From positions 1 to 10,043 of the forward strand of contig CALGPA010000055.1 in the NCBI GenBank assembly GCA_937960795.1: DNA of 10,043 bases, written 5' to 3'. The translations under genes were made by a program, and so were the position numbers. The notes below the pieces were generated by a model, which made no database searches, was not told the DNA's origin, and saw only the letters and a list, made by a program, of their open reading frames with translations. Positions 7,870 to 10,043 of this stretch are shown here, piece after piece. Source of the DNA: an uncultured bacterium (GTDB taxonomy: Bacteria; Cloacimonadota; Cloacimonadia; Cloacimonadales; Cloacimonadaceae). Every line of letters begins with the position of its first letter. Position 1 is the first letter of the stretch.

Positions 7870-8311
7870 TAAGTGCTTCCTCTTTTGAGGTGAATCTGGC
7901 TGTGCTGTCATCCGATACTTTATAAAGCTCGGTGACGCGCATAGAACTGTTTTCATAGATCACCTCGTTTCTTACCAAATCGGTAAAAATCACGCTGATC
8001 TGCATTATCAATTGGTAATCCTGAACCTGATTTGCACTGTCGTAGCTATATATCTTTTCCTCAAAAGACAAGATAGTACCTTCCAGATTGCAATCCGGAT
8101 CCTGTGTCACCATTTTTAGACGACCATCATTACGCACCGACAACGACAAGTCGTTCAGGGCTTTATCTGATAGTCCAAATTCGGCGCTTTGATTCTCAAA
8201 TGGCTCCACCCGGATATTTTTTAAATGCGGGTAAGCATTTGAATATACTGAGTAGTAGCAGCCCCCAAGGACCACCAAAATCAGACTTGCTAAAATAAAT
8301 CTCTTGACCAT
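7811..8311 (-). CDS. lptE: LPS assembly lipoprotein LptE family
   Basis: Outer-membrane lipoprotein that plugs the LptD barrel and helps insert lipopolysaccharide in the outer leaflet. The 166-residue product has a lipoprotein signal peptide (MVKRFILASLILV) with lipobox VLGGC, Cys18 being the lipidated residue. The mature part follows the LptE pattern: CYYSVYSNAYPHLKNIRVEPFEN (18-40), a helix with LSDKALNDLSLSVRNDGRLKMV (47-68), then CNLEGTILSFEEKIYSY (74-90), strands with YQLIMQISVIFTDL, and a C-terminal helix. Family similarity is structural and short, so the call is good but not certain. The gene begins the seven-gene minus cluster. It has almost no Shine-Dalgarno sequence (only TTGGAT), unlike its neighbours. 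Its last 59 bp also encode the head of the next gene in another frame. Confidence 0.82.
   Translation of the reverse strand: MVKRFILASLILVVLGGCYYSVYSNAYPHLKNIRVEPFENQSAEFGLSDKALNDLSLSVRNDGRLKMVTQDPDCNLEGTILSFEEKIYSYDSANQVQDYQLIMQISVIFTDLVRNEVIYENSSMRVTELYKVSDDSTARFTSKEEALSEIFSNIFKTVVQNSLEAW
7876..7882 (-). promoter_or_regulatory. Ribosome binding site GAGGAAG deciding the GTG start of the pseudouridine synthase
   Basis: GAGGAAG lies inside the lptE coding sequence, six bases before GTG 7869-7867. The two upstream in-frame ATG codons (7911, 7956) have no comparable purine-rich site, so this site argues for the shorter protein. Confidence 0.55.
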
Positions 8312-8408
8312 ATGCTATATCCAAAAAATTCTCGCATACTTGTCAAGATAAACTTGCTTACTTGCATAATTACTATATTTTTTATTAGTTAAAACAGGAG
8401 GTGAACTC
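8312..8408. promoter_or_regulatory. Divergent promoter region between lptE and the HTH-EIIA gene
   Basis: This 97-bp AT-rich gap must drive both operons. On the minus strand a perfect TTGACA -35 lies at 8341-8346; possible -10s (GATATA 8316-8321 with 19-nt spacing, TATAGC 8314-8319 with 21) would start transcription at or next to the lptE ATG. On the plus strand TTGTCA (8340-8345) with CATAAT (8365-8370, 19-nt spacing) is a candidate. The two -35 hexamers overlap in CTTGTCAAG, so the polymerases would compete. The plus gene has a strong AGGAGGTG (8396-8403), five bases before its ATG. Confidence 0.45.
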
Positions 8409-9080
8409 ATGGCTAAGAAGTATATTTCGAAAGCCGAAGCCGCAAAAAAACTGAAAGTTTCCGATCGGGTCATCCAGGAAATGATCAATAGCAAAATCTT
8501 CGAAACCAAGATGGTGGGAAAAAACGAAAAAATCGACGAAGATTCCCTCAACGAATGGCTGGAAAACCTCAATGAAAACGACGAGAAGATGCTCGCCCTC
8601 AAACGCGTCATCTGCCACTTTGAGGAGTATATGCGCCCCGAAAACATCTTCCTCGATTTCCACGCCGAAAACAAGTTCGACGCCATTAGAGTCCTGAGCG
8701 AAAATGCCAAAGATCTCAAGCTCGTGCGCGATGCCCGCTGGCTCTACGAAGTAGTCGTCGCCCGTGAAGAGCTCATCTCCACAGCTATCGGAAACGGCGT
8801 AGCGCTCTTGCACCCACGCCACCTCCATCCTTCAAAGATCAAAACCCCGTCCATCCTCTTCGGACGCTCAGATGACGGAGTGGATTTTGACGCTCCCGAC
8901 AATAAACCCGTCAATATCTTCTTTATGCTGCTTCTGCACAACGACAAACAGCACCTCTTCTCCCTCTCCTATATCTCCAAATTGATCATGAATCCCGGAG
9001 TCTTGGAAAGCTTCATCTCTGCTACCAGCCCGGAAGAAATCCACAAAACCCTAACCGTCACCATGGAGCAAAATCAATGA
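8409..9080 (+). CDS. Helix-turn-helix / PTS EIIA (PtsN-like) fusion protein
   Basis: Two domains in 223 residues. Residues 4-52 (YISKAEAAKKLKVSDRVIQE ... DSLNEWLENL) look like an excisionase/MerR-type winged helix-turn-helix, which binds DNA in its family. Residues 75-218 resemble a fructose/nitrogen-type EIIA domain: RPENIFLDFHAENKFDAIRVL, then the active-site block EELISTAIGNGVALLHPRH (120-138), where His135 aligns with the phosphohistidine of PtsN (GNGVAIPH), and VNIFFMLLLHNDKQHLFSLS (168-187). No EIIB or EIIC domain is present, so sugar transport is unlikely; a regulator whose state is set by HPr-type phosphorylation is the better reading, by inference. Lys/Glu/Asn-rich, without signal peptide: cytoplasmic. 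The strong AGGAGGTG fixes the start. Its stop overlaps the purE start (ATGA), so the two are translationally coupled. Confidence 0.82.
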   Translation: MAKKYISKAEAAKKLKVSDRVIQEMINSKIFETKMVGKNEKIDEDSLNEWLENLNENDEKMLALKRVICHFEEYMRPENIFLDFHAENKFDAIRVLSENAKDLKLVRDARWLYEVVVAREELISTAIGNGVALLHPRHLHPSKIKTPSILFGRSDDGVDFDAPDNKPVNIFFMLLLHNDKQHLFSLSYISKLIMNPGVLESFISATSPEEIHKTLTVTMEQNQ

Positions 9081-9526
9081 TGAAAGTCCGGATAATCCTC
9101 GGAAGCAAAAGCGACCTCGAGATCTGCAAACCCATCACGGCAGTATTGGAAGATTTTGGCGTGAGCCACGACTTCCACATCAGCTCTGCTCATCGCAATC
9201 CCGAAAACACCATGAAACTCGCTCAAGACGCCCAAAAAGATGGCTTTGGAGTGATCATCGCCTGCGCCGGAATGGCAGCTCACCTCCCGGGTGTGATCGC
9301 CTCACATACAGCCCTGCCCGTGATCGGCGTGCCCATCCAATCCGGAGCCCTAGGCGGAATCGACGCGCTGTATTCCATCGCCCAAATGCCCCCCGGAGTT
9401 CCGGTCGCCACTGTCGCTGTCAATGGCGTCAAAAACGCCGCCCTGCTCGCTATCCAGATCCTGGGAACTGAAGATAAAGAACTCAGACAAAAATTTGTCG
9501 ATTACAAAAATAGTCTAAAAGGATAA
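9077..9526 (+). CDS. purE: N5-carboxyaminoimidazole ribonucleotide mutase PurE (class I)
   Basis: Converts N5-CAIR to CAIR in de novo purine synthesis; cytoplasmic, octameric in its family. The 149 residues hold the full PurE pattern: IILGSKSDLE (6-15), SSAHRNPE (41-48) with the catalytic His44, ACAGMAAHLPGVIASHT (62-78), PVIGVPIQSGALGGIDALYS (81-100) and QMPPGVPVATVAVNG (103-117). SAHRNP and the MPPGVPVATVA block are class I traits, so a PurK partner is expected elsewhere in the genome; none is here. The start is ATG 9077 with GGAG (9065-9068) eight bases upstream; ATG 9080 is a weaker alternative. The upstream gene's TGA is inside ATGA, so translation is coupled to the HTH-EIIA protein. Confidence 0.95.
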   Translation: MMKVRIILGSKSDLEICKPITAVLEDFGVSHDFHISSAHRNPENTMKLAQDAQKDGFGVIIACAGMAAHLPGVIASHTALPVIGVPIQSGALGGIDALYSIAQMPPGVPVATVAVNGVKNAALLAIQILGTEDKELRQKFVDYKNSLKG

Positions 9527-9552
9527 ACAAATATATATCAATTAGTTGTGGC

Positions 9553-9579
9553 GCCGGCAACCCCCGGCACGCGAGTTTT
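9553..9579 (+). terminator. purE: Weak candidate terminator after purE
   Basis: GCCGG-CAACCC-CCGGC forms a 5-bp all-GC stem 26 bases after the purE stop. A TTTT tract follows, but seven bases (ACGCGAG) separate it from the stem, so the fit to a Rho-independent terminator is poor. It may instead be part of a repeated element. Confidence 0.25.
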
Positions 9580-9670
9580 ACATCTTTATAAATGAGCCTG
9601 TCTCTCAAGATAAAGCTCTTAGCTCAAAATATAGCTTTCTAAATGCTTGCAAAATATGGGCTGCTCAAGC

Positions 9671-9706
9671 CTTGCTCACCCCTCGCTCACCGGTCGAGCG
9701 TGCAAG
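9671..9706. repeat. Nested stem-loop CTTGC ... CGCTC/GAGCG ... GCAAG
   Basis: Outer arms CTTGC (9671-9675) and GCAAG (9702-9706) enclose inner arms CGCTC (9684-9688) and GAGCG (9696-9700) around the loop ACCGGTC. The internal loop is lopsided (8 against 1 base). GCAAGC (9702-9707) can instead pair with GCTTGC at 9645-9650. It could be an RNA fold or a DNA repeat; no family recognised. Confidence 0.35.
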
Positions 9707-9728
9707 CGGTAAGAAAATAAGGACTTAG

Positions 9729-9774
9729 AGTTCTTAGTTCTTAGTTCTTAGTTCTTAGTTCGTAGTTCTTAGTT
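9729..9774. repeat. Tandem heptamer repeat AGTTCTT, about 6.6 copies
   Basis: Six full AGTTCTT units and a final AGTT run without interruption; only the fifth differs (AGTTCGT). The near-perfect copies suggest recent slippage expansion, so copy number may vary between strains. It is noncoding. Heptameric noncoding repeats are known in cyanobacteria (STRR), but this window does not look cyanobacterial. Confidence 0.9.
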
Positions 9775-9793
9775 GGCGCGGCAAATCGAATCT

Positions 9794-9821
9794 ACAATCT
9801 ACGATTTACGATCTACAATTA
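9794..9821. repeat. 28-bp heptamer-built block, copy 1
   Basis: Made of heptamers of the type TACAATC, TACGATT, TACGATC, TACAATT (9793-9820). Aligned over 28 bases with the block at 9892-9919 it matches at 24 positions, and the four differences are all C/G or A/T swaps. One further unit (TCTACAA) begins at 9791. Confidence 0.75.
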
Positions 9822-9891
9822 GGTGTTGTTGCACAAATCGGAATGAGAATTGAGGATAGATACTTAAGGGGTCGTTACCCATATCGATTGC

Positions 9892-9919
9892 ACAATGTAC
9901 GTTTTACGTTGTACAATTA
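9892..9919. repeat. 28-bp heptamer-built block, copy 2
   Basis: Second copy, reading as CACAATG, TACGTTT, TACGTTG, TACAATT (9891-9918). It starts exactly 98 bp after copy 1, in the same direction. The ends ACAAT and TACAATTA and both TACG cores are kept. Confidence 0.75.
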
Positions 9920-9981
9920 AAGTGTAGCTGCGCCAGTATCTGCCTTATTACTACAAACCCAAAACCAGCCTTCCATTGTAG

Positions 9982-10000
9982 AAGCGACATCTTGTCGCTT
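9982..10000 (+). repeat. Perfect 8-bp hairpin AAGCGACA-TCT-TGTCGCTT
   Basis: Arms at 9982-9989 and 9993-10000 with a 3-base loop, followed by TTC, so the plus strand ends in TTTT. It could be a weak Rho-independent terminator or a REP-like palindrome. It is 455 bp after purE, so it is not an obvious terminator for that gene; a gene beyond the window may matter. Confidence 0.5.
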
Positions 10001-10043
10001 TTCATCCAAACTACCTAGCAGCCCCAGCTTAGTCATTCCGGAA

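Larger units (their letters stand above)
9527..10043. other. Gene-free, repeat- and hairpin-rich stretch after purE
   Basis: No convincing coding sequence lies in these 517 bases. A TTG-start 60-codon frame (9546-9728) lacks a ribosome site and runs through a hairpin and a nested stem-loop, so it is not called. The region holds a GC-rich hairpin (9553-9568), a nested stem-loop (9671-9706), three tracts with a 7-bp period, a possible insertion-sequence end (9822-9840), and an 8-bp hairpin (9982-10000). No tRNA or rRNA is seen. It may be a dispersed intergenic repeat cluster or an old insertion site. Confidence 0.6.

Noticed and set aside
9546..9728. 60-codon plus-strand frame (TTG start) after purE
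   Set aside because: No ribosome site, rare start codon, runs across a GC hairpin and a nested stem-loop and ends next to the heptamer array; no recognisable domain.
9729..9919. CRISPR array
   Set aside because: Units are 7 bp and contiguous, without spacers of uniform length; only two 28-bp blocks exist and they are themselves heptamer-built. No cas gene nearby.
9883..9919. Single long palindrome around ACGTTTTACGT
   Set aside because: The arms pair only partly (ATTG/CAAT and short cores); the direct heptamer-repeat description fits the bases better.

Overview
The window reads as a chromosomal segment of a Gram-negative (two-membrane) bacterium of the FCB superphylum, most plausibly Candidatus Cloacimonadota. 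The reasons are an outer-membrane gene set (LptE, LolA), a truncated secreted surface protein with a fibronectin type III and adhesin-like layout familiar from Cloacimonadota and Bacteroidetes, strong AGGAGG-type ribosome binding sites, and tight gene packing. The phylum assignment is inference from gene style, not a database result.

Layout. Positions 1-982 (minus) hold the N-terminal 327 residues of a secreted multidomain surface protein, whose 3' end lies outside the window. It has a perfect extended -10 promoter (1043-1051) and a 7-bp inverted repeat at the expected transcript start (1020-1039). Positions 1168-8311 (minus) form one compact seven-gene cluster, transcribed in the order lptE, rluB-type pseudouridine synthase, YchF-like GTPase/ATPase, ftsK, lolA, mannose-1-phosphate guanylyltransferase, SagB-type nitroreductase. 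Gaps are 9-18 bp, or the genes overlap (59, 4 and 14 bp), so an operon is likely. The products serve envelope building (LPS export lipoprotein, lipoprotein chaperone, GDP-mannose for glycans), division and chromosome segregation (FtsK), and ribosome function (RluB, YchF).

A 97-bp AT-rich intergenic region (8312-8408) separates this cluster from a divergent plus-strand pair: a helix-turn-helix/PTS EIIA fusion protein (8409-9080) and purE (9077-9526), coupled by an ATGA stop/start overlap. The pairing suggests a link between PTS-type phosphorylation signalling and purine synthesis, or simple co-expression.

Positions 9527-10043 contain no convincing gene but are rich in structure: a GC-rich hairpin after purE, a nested stem-loop, three tracts with a 7-bp period (AGTTCTT repeats, then two 28-bp blocks each built of four TACRWTN-type heptamers, 24/28 identical and starting 98 bp apart), and an 8-bp perfect hairpin at 9982-10000. 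This is the least explained part of the window. I did not find a clear new defence or mobile system; the best candidates for novelty are the heptamer-repeat region, the HTH-EIIA/purE pair, and the YchF homologue with altered nucleotide-binding motifs.
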